NCBI RefSeq assembly: GCF_004339565.1
Contig: NZ_SMFZ01000001.1
Span: forward strand, 248,001 to 312,000
DNA from: Pseudonocardia endophytica
GTDB taxonomy: Bacteria > Actinomycetota > Actinomycetes > Mycobacteriales > Pseudonocardiaceae
Reading direction: 5' to 3'
Length of the DNA stretch: 64,000 nucleotides
Position 1 is the first letter of the stretch; each line of letters starts with the position of its first letter. Of the stretch, positions 7,067 through 16,796 are shown piece by piece. A program made the position numbers and the translations under genes. A model generated the notes under the pieces. It was not told the origin of the DNA, did no database searches, and was given only the letters and a program-made list of their open reading frames with translations.

Positions 7067-8248
7067 TCAGACGTGGAACGAGCGGGGGAACGACGGGTCG
7101 GTCAGCGCCGGGCGCGTGACCCGGAACGCGTCGATCGGGTGCGACGGCGTGCGGTCCAGCGTCAGGTCGGCGAGCAGCTGCCCGATGAGCGCGGCGAACT
7201 TGAACGCGTGCCCCGCGCCGTTGGCGACGATCACCTGCGGGTGTTCCGGCAGGGCGTCGAGCACGAAGTTCTGGTCCGGCGGGACGGTGTAGAGGCAGGT
7301 CTTCGTGTACAGCTCCGGCCCGCCGAAGCGCGGGAGGTTCGCGTCGACGAAGGCGTCGTACCGCCTGCGCCGCACCGGGTCCGGGTCGAAGGTGCGGTCG
7401 TCGGCCGTGGTCTCGTGGCCGCCCATGTGCTGGCCGAGCTTCGTGGCGACCTCGCCGTAGACCGGGAAGCCGTAGAAGTTGTGCTCGCCGTGCCACATGA
7501 ACACCGGGAACCGGGCAGGCGAGAACTCCGCCAGGTGCGGGGTCGCGTAGTAGGTGACCTGCTCCTGCAGGACGGTCAGCGGCAGCGACGCACCCGTCCC
7601 GGCGAGCACCCGGTTCGTCCAGGCGTCGCTGGCCACGACGACGCGGTCGGCGTAGAGGACCTCGTCGTCGGTCACGACGGCGACGCCGTCTCCGTCCGGT
7701 CGGACGTCGCGGACCGGCGTCCGCGCGCGGACCTCGGCGCCGTGCGCGCGGGCCAGTGCGATGTGGACGGCGTTGGACCGCGCGGCGTCGACGATGCCGG
7801 AGTCGGCCTGGTAGAGCGCCAGCAGGTCGCCGGACGCCCGGAACTGCGGCCATCGGGCCGTGAGCCCGTCGGCGTCGAGCAGCTCGTAGCCGACGCCGAA
7901 GCGGTCGAACATCGCGGTGTAGCCCTCGATGTTGCGGGCCCCGGTGTCGATGCCGCGCCGGGCGACGCGGTCCTCGATCACGAGCCCGCCGGTCTTGGTG
8001 ACGATCTGCTGGCCGGACTCGGCCTCGACCTCGTCCCACGCCTTGTAGGCGGGCGCGGCGAGGGCGGCGTACTGCTCCTGGTGCTGGGCGAGCCGGATGA
8101 TCCGGGAGTGGTCCTGGGACGCACCCCGCTGGTGGCCGAGCTCGAACTGCTCGATCCCGAGAACTCCCGGGCCGATCTCGGCGGCGAGCCGGTACAGAGC
8201 CGCCGACCCCAGTCCCCCGAGGCCGACGACGATGGCGCGGTAACTCAC
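7067..8248 (-). CDS. Monomeric sarcosine oxidase / N-methyl amino acid oxidase family flavoprotein
   Basis: This 393-residue flavoenzyme starts at a GTG (8248) behind AGGAGAG. The N-terminus has the dinucleotide motif VGLGGLGSAALYRLA. Near the C-terminus, KTCLYTVPPDQ matches the covalent-FAD cysteine site of monomeric sarcosine oxidase and N-methyltryptophan oxidase, and GAGHAFKFAALIG completes the flavin site. Such enzymes oxidise secondary or tertiary N-methyl amino acids, giving formaldehyde, the demethylated amine and hydrogen peroxide. As the first gene of the operon with the Rieske oxygenase, it would finish what the oxygenase starts: quaternary to tertiary amine by oxygenase, further methyls by this oxidase. 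It is divergent from the LysR gene across 121 bp. Confidence 0.92.
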   Translation of the reverse strand: MSYRAIVVGLGGLGSAALYRLAAEIGPGVLGIEQFELGHQRGASQDHSRIIRLAQHQEQYAALAAPAYKAWDEVEAESGQQIVTKTGGLVIEDRVARRGIDTGARNIEGYTAMFDRFGVGYELLDADGLTARWPQFRASGDLLALYQADSGIVDAARSNAVHIALARAHGAEVRARTPVRDVRPDGDGVAVVTDDEVLYADRVVVASDAWTNRVLAGTGASLPLTVLQEQVTYYATPHLAEFSPARFPVFMWHGEHNFYGFPVYGEVATKLGQHMGGHETTADDRTFDPDPVRRRRYDAFVDANLPRFGGPELYTKTCLYTVPPDQNFVLDALPEHPQVIVANGAGHAFKFAALIGQLLADLTLDRTPSHPIDAFRVTRPALTDPSFPRSFHV

Positions 8249-8351
8249 GTTCTCTCCTGCGCTGCCGGGGGTCTCCCGGCTCGGTGGTGGCGTACTGCCC
8301 GAAGTGTCGGCGGCGCCCACTGTTCGCGTCCATCGAAGGATTTCGTCGATG

Positions 8352-8374
8352 ATCTTGTACTGTTCGTACATGAT
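8352..8374 (+). promoter_or_regulatory. Palindromic LysR-type operator overlapping the regulator start codon
   Basis: TGTAC-N5-GTACA (8356-8370) is a perfect inverted repeat, and the arms extend to 9 bp with one mismatch. It overlaps the LysR start ATG at 8370 and lies in the divergent gap with the amine oxidase gene, the usual site of LysR autoregulation and target activation. Confidence 0.55.
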
Positions 8375-9296
8375 TGACCGGCGTCTCCAGGTGCTCCAGG
8401 CGATCGCCCGGCACGGCACCGTCACGGCGGCGGCGGAGGTGTGCCGGCTGACCCCGTCGGCGGTGTCGCACCAGATCCAGGCGCTGTCACGCGAACTCGG
8501 TGTCGGGCTGCTCGAGCCGGTCGGGCGGGGGGTGCGGCTCACGCCCGCCGCGCGCACGCTGCTCGATCACGGTCAGGCGCTGACCGCCCGGTGGGAGCAG
8601 GCGCGGGCCGACCTGGCCGCGCACCGGGCGGGCAGCGTCGGCGGGACGTTGCGGTTCTGCGGGTTCTCGACGGCCGCCGCTGCCGTCGTGCCGCAGGCGA
8701 TGGAGCGGGTGCGGCTGCAGTACCCGTCGTTGCGGCTGCACCTGCGCGAGACGGAGCCCGCGCGCTCGTTCGACCTGCTGGCCGCGAACGAGGCGGACAT
8801 CGCCGTGGTGGTCGTGACGACGAGCATCCCGCCGGTCTCGGACGAGGCGTTCTCCCAGCGGGCGCTCTACGACGAGCCGCTGGACCTGCTCGTCGGGCCG
8901 GAGCACCCACTGGTCGGGCACGACGAGGTGGGGCTCGCGGACGTTGCGGGCGACCCCTGGATCGGCAGCAACCCCGGACGGGCCTACCACCAGCTGGTCC
9001 TGCTGGCGTGCAACGCCGCGGGCTTCTCCCCCGACGTCGCGCACTACGCCGACGAGTGGGACACCGGCGCCGCGCTCGTCGCACGCGGGTTCGGTGTGGC
9101 GCTCGTCCCCCGGCTCGCGGACCTGCCCGCGCGCCACGACACCCGGCGGATCCCGATCAGCGTGGCGCCGGTCCCGATCCGGCGGGTGATCGCGGCCGTG
9201 CGGGCCGGGTCCGCCGAGCAGCCGACGATCGCGGCGGGGCTGGAGGCGCTCCGGCAGTCGACCGAGGCGCTCTTCCTGACCCTCGACGGGTCCTAG
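8370..9296 (+). CDS. LysR-family transcriptional regulator
   Basis: This 308-residue LysR protein has an N-terminal winged helix (residues ~1-60, TVTAAAEVCRLTPSAVSHQIQ) and a substrate-binding domain from about residue 90. The start MIDRRLQVL fits family length; an in-frame ATG at 8349 is an alternative that would place the palindrome inside the gene. The effector domain begins GGTLRFCGFSTAAAAVVP and is typical in length. It is divergent from the amine oxidase/Rieske operon, so it most likely activates that operon in response to its substrate or an intermediate. The stop codon coincides with the left end of a MITE-like repeat. Confidence 0.92.
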   Translation: MIDRRLQVLQAIARHGTVTAAAEVCRLTPSAVSHQIQALSRELGVGLLEPVGRGVRLTPAARTLLDHGQALTARWEQARADLAAHRAGSVGGTLRFCGFSTAAAAVVPQAMERVRLQYPSLRLHLRETEPARSFDLLAANEADIAVVVVTTSIPPVSDEAFSQRALYDEPLDLLVGPEHPLVGHDEVGLADVAGDPWIGSNPGRAYHQLVLLACNAAGFSPDVAHYADEWDTGAALVARGFGVALVPRLADLPARHDTRRIPISVAPVPIRRVIAAVRAGSAEQPTIAAGLEALRQSTEALFLTLDGS

Positions 9297-9458
9297 TGCC
9301 GTGTCGCGCAACGTTGGTGCCGGAATCGGCGGATCCAGGCGTTCGCAGGCAAGGCGCCGCCCGCAGCTCATACCGGGCGTCTTCGCAAAGGCGGCAACGC
9401 CGCCTGCGCGCGCCTGGGCCTCCGAGATCGGTGCCGGACGTTTCGCGATGCGGCACTA
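9294..9458. repeat. MITE-like hairpin element with long imperfect terminal inverted repeats
   Basis: The stretch begins TAGTGCCG and ends with the complement CGGCACTA. The two ends pair over roughly 35 bp with a few mismatches (TCGCG, AACGT and GGTGCCGG blocks). Complementarity resumes further in around CCAGGCG and CGCAGGC, so most of the 165 bp can fold into one cruciform. It contains no gene. It includes the TAG stop of the LysR gene, as if inserted there. It looks like a non-autonomous mobile or REP-type interspersed repeat. Confidence 0.6.
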
Positions 9459-9469
9459 GGATCACGGCC

Positions 9470-10594
9470 GTGTCCGTTCCGGAGCTGACGTGGGACCAGG
9501 TGCTGTCCTGGCGGATGGAGCGGCACCTGCTCGACCGTCCCGCCGGCCTCGACCCGGCCGCCGTCGCCTGCCGTCTGGCCGGGATCCAGGCGCAGGTCGC
9601 CTCCAGTGCCGCACAGGCGGTCGCCGTCCGGCGCGCGGAGCGCACGGACGGGGTCGACGACGCGCTGGGCTCCCGCACGCTGATCCGGACGTGGGCGATG
9701 CGCGGCACGCTGCACCTGCTGCGACCTGCCGACGCGGCCGCGTTCCTGCCGCTGATCGCCTCGGCCCGCAGCTGGCTGACCCCGCCGTGGCAGCGGGAGT
9801 TCGCGACGGCCGGGCAGATGGACGCGATCGCCGAGGCCGTGTCGGCCGTGCTGCCCGGCGCCGAGCTGACCCGCGAGGAGCTCGCCTCGGCAGTCGTCGA
9901 GCACAGCGGGGACGCGTCGCTCGGCGAGAAGCTCACGTCCGGATGGGGTGCGCTGCTGAAGCCGATGGCCTGGCAGGGGCTGCTGTGCAACGGCACGTCC
10001 CGTGGCGGCCGGGTCACGTTCACGACGCCGTCGACGTGGACGGCCGACTGGATCGCACCGTCCGAACCGGACGTCGCCGTCCGGACCGCGCTGCCCGCCT
10101 ACCTCGCGGCACACGGCCCGGCCGCACCCGAGACGTTCGGGCAGTGGCTGCTGCGCGGCGCGTTGCGCAGGTCCGTCACCAGGGGCTGGTTCACCTCGCT
10201 CGTCGACGACGGGTCGATCGCCCCGGTCCGGGTGGACGGCGAGACGCTGCACGCCCGCACCGAGGACCTCGACGCGCTGGCCGCGGCCGAGCCGTCGAGC
10301 CGCGTGCGACTCCTGCCGGCCTTCGACCAGTACGTCCTCGGCCCGGGCACGGGTGACACGCGGATCCTCGCGCCGGAGCGCCGCAAGCTGGTCAGCCGTG
10401 CGGGCGGCTGGATCGCCCCGGTCGTCGTCGTGGGCGGGCGGGTCGCCGGGACGTGGAAGGTCGACGGTGGGTCCCTGGACGTCGAGCTGTTCTCCGAGTC
10501 CGACCTCGTCGACCGGGACGCTCTCGACGCCGAGGCCGACGTGCTGGGCGACGTGCTGGGAGTGCGCCTGACCCCGTCGATCACCAGGGTCTGA
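9470..10594 (+). CDS. Winged-helix DNA-binding / AlkZ-like DNA glycosylase family protein
   Basis: This 374-residue protein starts at a GTG 11 nt after the MITE-like repeat (VSVPELTWDQVLSWRM). It fits the HTH_42 family (AlkZ/YcaQ group), built of tandem winged helices. GIQAQVASS carries Gln-Ala-Gln where AlkZ-type glycosylases have their catalytic Gln-x-Gln. The rest has family landmarks such as RTWAMRGTLHLL and LLPAFDQYVLG. Members unhook DNA interstrand crosslinks or excise bulky alkylpurines, and several give self-resistance in producers of DNA-alkylating compounds. No such biosynthetic genes are visible here, so a general repair role is likelier. It converges on the IclR gene 18 bp away. 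Confidence 0.85.
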   Translation: MSVPELTWDQVLSWRMERHLLDRPAGLDPAAVACRLAGIQAQVASSAAQAVAVRRAERTDGVDDALGSRTLIRTWAMRGTLHLLRPADAAAFLPLIASARSWLTPPWQREFATAGQMDAIAEAVSAVLPGAELTREELASAVVEHSGDASLGEKLTSGWGALLKPMAWQGLLCNGTSRGGRVTFTTPSTWTADWIAPSEPDVAVRTALPAYLAAHGPAAPETFGQWLLRGALRRSVTRGWFTSLVDDGSIAPVRVDGETLHARTEDLDALAAAEPSSRVRLLPAFDQYVLGPGTGDTRILAPERRKLVSRAGGWIAPVVVVGGRVAGTWKVDGGSLDVELFSESDLVDRDALDAEADVLGDVLGVRLTPSITRV

Positions 10595-10612
10595 CGCCGG
10601 CCACCGGACCCC

Positions 10613-11383
10613 TCAGCGGACCGGGCTGCCGCCCAGGCGTCTGCTGATCTCGGACGACGTGCGCCGCACCCGTCCGGCCAGTTCCGGCCAGCTCTGTCCG
10701 CACGGCGGGTCGCACAGGTGGCGGAACGTGACGCTCACCGACGCGACGGCGGTCCCGTCCGGGCCGTGCACGGCGTGCGCGACGGACGCGAACCCGGGGC
10801 TGACCTCCCCGTCCTCGCAGGCCCAGCCGCGGCGGCGCTCCGCGGCCAGCACGGTGTGCAACGCGCTCAGCGACGCCGGGCCCCGGCCCGTCCGGCGTTC
10901 CAGCGGCGCACCGGTCGACAGCAGTGCGCGCAGCTGGTCGCGCGGGGTGCCGGCGAGCACGGCCCGCCCGGACGCCGTGAGGTGCGCCGGGAGCCGCACC
11001 CCGACGGCCGTGACCAGCCCCTCCGGTCGGCCGGGGCGTTCGCGCAGCAGGTAGAGCAGCTCGCGGCCGTGCAGGACGCCCAGGTGCGCGTCGTGACCGA
11101 CGCGCTCGACCAGCCGTCGCAGCAACGGTCCGGCCAGCTTCTCCAACGGGTCGTGGCGCAGGTACGCCGACCCGATCTCGAACGCGCTCATCCCGAGCCC
11201 GTAGCGCTGCTGGTCCGGGAGGTGCACGACGAACCCGGCGGTCTCCAGCTCGGTGAGCAGGTGGTAGACGGTCGAACGCGGCAGGTCCAGCGCCGTCGCG
11301 ATCGTCGTCGCGGGCATCGGACCGGGATGCGCGGCGAGCAGGCGCAGCACGGCGAGCCCGCGACGCAACGCCGGGACCGGCAC
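10613..11383 (-). CDS. IclR-family transcriptional regulator of the hut operon (predicted)
   Basis: With a GTG start at 11383 ([16 protein letters not shown]) the protein is 256 residues, the usual IclR length. The N-terminal winged helix covers about residues 8-65 ([20 protein letters not shown]). The effector-binding domain follows, with GRAVLAG and an unusual C-terminal patch [11 protein letters not shown] holding two Cys. Upstream in-frame codons give a low-complexity Arg/Pro tail unlike the family, so I excluded them. It is divergent from hutU across 86 bp, which makes it the probable regulator of the histidine operon; whether activator or repressor cannot be read. Confidence 0.9.
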   Translation of the reverse strand: MPVPALRRGLAVLRLLAAHPGPMPATTIATALDLPRSTVYHLLTELETAGFVVHLPDQQRYGLGMSAFEIGSAYLRHDPLEKLAGPLLRRLVERVGHDAHLGVLHGRELLYLLRERPGRPEGLVTAVGVRLPAHLTASGRAVLAGTPRDQLRALLSTGAPLERRTGRGPASLSALHTVLAAERRRGWACEDGEVSPGFASVAHAVHGPDGTAVASVSVTFRHLCDPPCGQSWPELAGRVRRTSSEISRRLGGSPVR

Positions 11384-11469
11384 GGGACACCCCCGAAGAG
11401 TCTGGAATCCGAGACACCAGCAGTCTGCACCCCCTCGTACCGGAGCCGGAAACGCGCTCAACTGGGCAC
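11384..11469. promoter_or_regulatory. Divergent control region of iclR and hutU
   Basis: These 86 bp must hold both promoters. AGTCTG occurs twice, at 11399-11404 and 11422-11427, 23 bp apart, and GTCTGGA is followed by the near-complementary TCC-G-AGAC. These are plausible IclR contact sites, but neither is strong. No clear -10/-35 pair stands out. Confidence 0.35.
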
Positions 11470-13091
<1,622 letters not shown>

Positions 13092-13095
<4 letters not shown>

Positions 13096-14276
13096 CGGCC
13101 ACGGAGCTTCTCTCCGAGATCGCCGACGTCGGCCGGGACCCGGTGCGCGGCGGGTGGTCCCGGCACGTCGCGACGCCCGCCGAGTCGGACCTGACGGAGT
13201 GGTTCGTCGAGCGGGCCGGTCGCCGCGGGCTCGACGTCGAGCGCGACGGCAACGGCAACACGTGGGCCTGGTGGGGCGCACCGGGACCGGACGCGGTCGT
13301 CACCGGCAGCCACCTGGACTCCGTTCCCGGCGGCGGCCAGTTCGACGGTCCGCTCGGTGTCGCGAGCGCGCTGTCCGCCGTGGACACACTGTCGGACAGG
13401 GGGTTCCGGCCGTCGCGCCCGTTCGCCGTCGTCGTGTTCGCCGAGGAGGAGGGCGGGCGCTTCGGCCTGCCGTGCCTCGGATCACGGCTGCTGACCGGCT
13501 CGTTCGACGCCGACCGGGCCCGCGCGCTGCGGGACGCGGACGGGGTCACGCTGGCCGAGGCACTGACCACGCGCGGCGACGACCCGGCCCGGCTCGGGGC
13601 CGACCCGGACCGGCTCGCGCGGATCGGGACCTTCGTCGAGCTGCACGTCGAACAGGGTCGTGCGCTGGAGGTACCGGTCGGTGTCGGTTCGACGATCGTC
13701 GCGCACGGGCGGTGGCGGCTGCGGTTCACCGGCCAGGGCAACCATGCCGGGACGACGGCGACCGCGGACCGTCGCGACCCGATGATCCCGGCCGCCGAGA
13801 CCGTACTGGCCGTGCGGCGGGCGGCCCGGGAGACGGACGCCCGCGCGACCGTCGGGCGTCTCGTACCACGGCCGGGCGGCACGAACGTGATCGCGTCCAC
13901 GGTGGACCTGTGGCTGGACGTCCGGACGTTCACCGGGAGCCCGGAGCCGGTCGTCGACACGGTGCTGGCTGCCGCCCGGTGCGCCGCCCGGGCCGAGGGC
14001 TGCGCGGTCGAGTCCACGACGGAGTCGCTGGGCGGGGCCGTCACGCTGGACGAGGCGCTGGCGGCGCGGATGGCCGCTGCGATCCCCGGCGCCCCGTCGT
14101 TGCCTACCGCCGCCGGGCACGACGCGGGCATCCTCGCCGCGCACGTCCCGTCGGGGATGCTGCACGTGCGCAACCCGACCGGCGTCAGCCACGCCCCCGG
14201 CGAACACGCCGAGGACGACGACGTCGAGGAAGGAGTCCGCGCACTGGCCGACGTACTGGAGGAACTCGCCCGATGA
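13092..14276 (+). CDS. M20-family metallohydrolase (allantoate amidohydrolase / N-carbamoylase type), likely the HutG-step replacement
   Basis: A GTG start in a GTGA overlap with hutU gives 394 residues. The two-zinc M20 site is visible: [18 protein letters not shown] (His and Asp ligands), FAEEEGGRF (Glu pair), LHVEQG (His) and SHAPGEH near the C-terminus. [17 protein letters not shown] is typical of the allantoate amidohydrolase/carbamoylase branch. Its place between hutU and hutF, with no hutG-like gene in the operon, suggests it hydrolyses N-formylglutamate (the HutF product) to glutamate and formate, or takes N-formimidoylglutamate directly. The family call is strong; the substrate is inferred from context only. 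Confidence 0.88.
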
Positions 14277-14349
14277 GCGAGCGTCAGCGAGCGAATCATC
14301 GACCCAGCGCCCGCGCGAAGCGCCGGCCGAGCCCCGCCGAGGGCGGGCA
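14277..14349. repeat. GCGAGCG direct repeat and hairpin in the gap before hutF
   Basis: GCGAGCG occurs at 14277-14283 and 14287-14293, separated by TCA, directly after the M20 stop. Further on, GCCCCGCC (14330-14337) can pair imperfectly with GGCGGGC (14342-14348) just before the hutF start. GCGAGCG-type motifs recur between genes in many actinomycetes, and the remainder is gene-free. It is the only real gap inside the hut operon. Confidence 0.5.
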
Positions 14350-15633
14350 ATGAGCACGTACTGGTGCGAACACGCCTGGCTGCCGGAGGGCCCGGCGCGC
14401 GGCGTCGCGATCGACGTCGCGGACGGGCGCATCGCCGCCGTCCGGACCGGCGCGTCACGCACCGGCCCTGTCCTCGAGGGCGTCACGCTGCCCGGCTTCG
14501 CGAACGCCCACTCGCACGCGTTCCACCGCGCGCTGCGCGGCCACCCGTCGCCGGACGCGCGGTCGTTCTGGAGCTGGCGCGACGACATGTACCGGGTCGC
14601 GGGCCGCCTCGACCCGGACTCCTACCGGCGACTGGCCACGGCCGTGTACGCGGAGATGGCGCTGGCCGGGTACACGTCGGTCACCGAGTTCCACTACCTG
14701 CACCACGGCCCGGACGGGCGGCCCTACGACGACCCGAACGCGATGGGCCACGCGCTCGTCGACGCCGCGGCGGCCGCCGGGATCCGGCTGACGCTGCTCG
14801 ACACCTGCTATCTCTCCGGCGGGTTCGGCGAGCCGCTCGGGCCGGTGCAGCGCCGGTTCGGTGACGCGCACGCCGACGCGTGGGTCGAACGCGTCGAACC
14901 GCTCGTCAAGATCGACGACGGCGACATGGTCCGGCTGGGCGCGGCTGTGCACTCGGTGCGCGCCGTCCCCGAGTCCGAGCTGCCCGTCCTGGTCGAGTGG
15001 GCGGCCGGGTGGCCATTGCACGTCCACCTGTCCGAACAGCCGGCCGAGAACGAGGCGTGCCTCGCCGCGTACGGGCGCACCCCGACGGCCGTGCTGGACT
15101 ACGCGGGCGTGCTCGGCCCGAACACGGTGGCCGTGCACGCGACCCACCTGACCCCGGACGACGTCAACCGGCTCTCCGCGTCCGGTACCCGGGTGTGCCT
15201 GTGCCCCACCACCGAGCGCGACCTCGGCGACGGGATCGGGCCGGCGTCGGAGCTCCACGAGGCGGGAGTGGGGTTGTGCCTCGGCAGCGACAGCCACGCC
15301 GTCGTCGACCCGTTCGAGGAGGCCCGCGGCACGGAGATGCACGAGCGGCTCGCGCACCGGATCCGGTCGCGCTTCTCCCCCGCCGAGCTGCTCGGGTTCG
15401 CCACCGGGGACGCCGCGATCGCGGTCGGCGAACCCGCGGACCTGGTCACGGTCGCGCTGGACTCGGTCCGGACGGCCGGGATCGCCCCGGACGGCGTCCT
15501 GCACGCGGCGGGCGGCGCGGACGTCCGCCGGGTGATCGTCGGCGGGCGTGAGGTCGTGCGCGACGGCGTGCACCAGCTCGTCGACCGCCCGCAGGCAATG
15601 CTGGCCGAGGAGGTCGCCGCATGTCGACGCTGA
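14350..15633 (+). CDS. hutF: Formimidoylglutamate deiminase
   Basis: This 427-residue amidohydrolase-superfamily protein starts at ATG 14350 behind GAGGGCGGGC. The metal-binding HSH motif is in [15 protein letters not shown] (about residues 54-68). Later ligands are His in [13 protein letters not shown] and VAVHATHLT and Asp in [12 protein letters not shown]. It matches HutF, which deiminates N-formimidoyl-L-glutamate to N-formyl-L-glutamate and ammonia in the five-step histidine pathway. [17 protein letters not shown] is a HutF-type signature that separates it from HutI. It overlaps hutI by 13 bp, so translation is coupled. Confidence 0.93.
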   Translation: MSTYWCEHAWLPEGPARGVAIDVADGRIAAVRTGASRTGPVLEGVTLPGFANAHSHAFHRALRGHPSPDARSFWSWRDDMYRVAGRLDPDSYRRLATAVYAEMALAGYTSVTEFHYLHHGPDGRPYDDPNAMGHALVDAAAAAGIRLTLLDTCYLSGGFGEPLGPVQRRFGDAHADAWVERVEPLVKIDDGDMVRLGAAVHSVRAVPESELPVLVEWAAGWPLHVHLSEQPAENEACLAAYGRTPTAVLDYAGVLGPNTVAVHATHLTPDDVNRLSASGTRVCLCPTTERDLGDGIGPASELHEAGVGLCLGSDSHAVVDPFEEARGTEMHERLAHRIRSRFSPAELLGFATGDAAIAVGEPADLVTVALDSVRTAGIAPDGVLHAAGGADVRRVIVGGREVVRDGVHQLVDRPQAMLAEEVAACRR

Positions 15634-16796
15634 TCACCGGTATCGCCGAGCTCACCACGCACGACCCGGACGGCCCCGGGGGTGACGGGCCGTTCGCCGT
15701 CGTGCTCGACGACGGCCGGGTGGCCTGGACCGGACGCGCGGCGGACGCACCGGCCGCCGACGAGCGTGTCGACGTCGGCGGGCGCGCCGTCCTGCCCGGC
15801 TGGGTGGACAGCCACACGCACCTCGTGTTCGCCGGGGACCGCGGCGCCGAGTTCGCCGCCCGGATGGCCGGGCAGGCCTACGCCGCGTCCGGGATCCGCA
15901 CGACGGTCGCCGCCACCCGCGCCGCGACCGACGACGCGCTGGCCGAAGGCCTGCGACGGCACGCCGACGAGGCCGCCCGCCAGGGCACGACGTGCCTGGA
16001 GACGAAGACCGGCTACGGCCTGACCGACGTCGACGAGGCCCGTGCCGCCCGGCTGGCCGCCGCCGTCGTGGACGAGGTGACCTTCCTCGGTGCGCACGTC
16101 GTGCCCGCCGACGTCGACCCCGCGTCCTATCTGGACGACGTGTGCGGGCCGATGCTGGAGGCCGTCGCACCACACGTCGGGTGGATCGACGTGTTCTGCG
16201 AGGACGGCGCGTTCGACGAGATCGCATCGGCCCGGGTGCTGACGGCCGGTGCGGAACGAGGACTCGGCCTGCGCGTGCACGGCAACCAGCTCGGACCGGG
16301 ACCCGGGGTGCGGCTCGCCGTCGCGCACGGTGCCGCCGCCGTCGACCACTGCACGCACCTGACCGACGACGACGTCGAGGCGCTGGCCGCGTCGGACACC
16401 GTCGCCACGCTGCTCCCGGCCTGCGACCTGTCCACCCGCCAGCCACCCGCCCCCGCACGCAGGCTCGCCGACGCCGGCGCGACGGTCGCGCTGGCCAGCA
16501 ACGCGAACCCCGGCAGCTCGTACACGACGTCGATGCCGCTGTGTGTCGCGCTGGCCGTGCTGCAGGGCGGGCTGACCGTCGAGGAGGCCGTGCGCGCCGC
16601 CACGCTCGGCGGAGCAACGGCGTTGCGCCGCAACGACGTCGGTACCCTCGCCGTCGGGGCCCGCGCCGACGTGCAGGTCCTCGACGCGCCGTCGGTCGCG
16701 CACCTCGCCTACCGCCCCGGCGTCCCGCTGACCCTCGCCGTGTGGAAAGCCGGACGCCGCCTCCCCCGCCCCGACGACCTTCTGCGAGAAGCATGA
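15621..16796 (+). CDS. hutI: Imidazolonepropionase
   Basis: This 391-residue amidohydrolase has the HTH metal motif in [26 protein letters not shown] for substrate binding, RVHGNQLG and [10 protein letters not shown] with further His ligands, and [13 protein letters not shown] where HutI usually has the Asp-containing SDxNPG block. That makes one expected metal ligand, Asp, appear as Asn here, which deserves a check. HutI opens imidazolone-5-propionate to N-formimidoylglutamate. The start overlaps hutF and the stop overlaps hutH by ATGA. Length and order leave little doubt about identity. Confidence 0.92.
   Translation: MSTLITGIAELTTHDPDGPGGDGPFAVVLDDGRVAWTGRAADAPAADERVDVGGRAVLPGWVDSHTHLVFAGDRGAEFAARMAGQAYAASGIRTTVAATRAATDDALAEGLRRHADEAARQGTTCLETKTGYGLTDVDEARAARLAAAVVDEVTFLGAHVVPADVDPASYLDDVCGPMLEAVAPHVGWIDVFCEDGAFDEIASARVLTAGAERGLGLRVHGNQLGPGPGVRLAVAHGAAAVDHCTHLTDDDVEALAASDTVATLLPACDLSTRQPPAPARRLADAGATVALASNANPGSSYTTSMPLCVALAVLQGGLTVEEAVRAATLGGATALRRNDVGTLAVGARADVQVLDAPSVAHLAYRPGVPLTLAVWKAGRRLPRPDDLLREA

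Noticed and set aside
5634-8377. Long + strand open frames opposite the Rieske and amine oxidase genes
   Set aside because: Codon bias and composition are those of an antisense shadow, while the minus-strand proteins are complete and recognisable.
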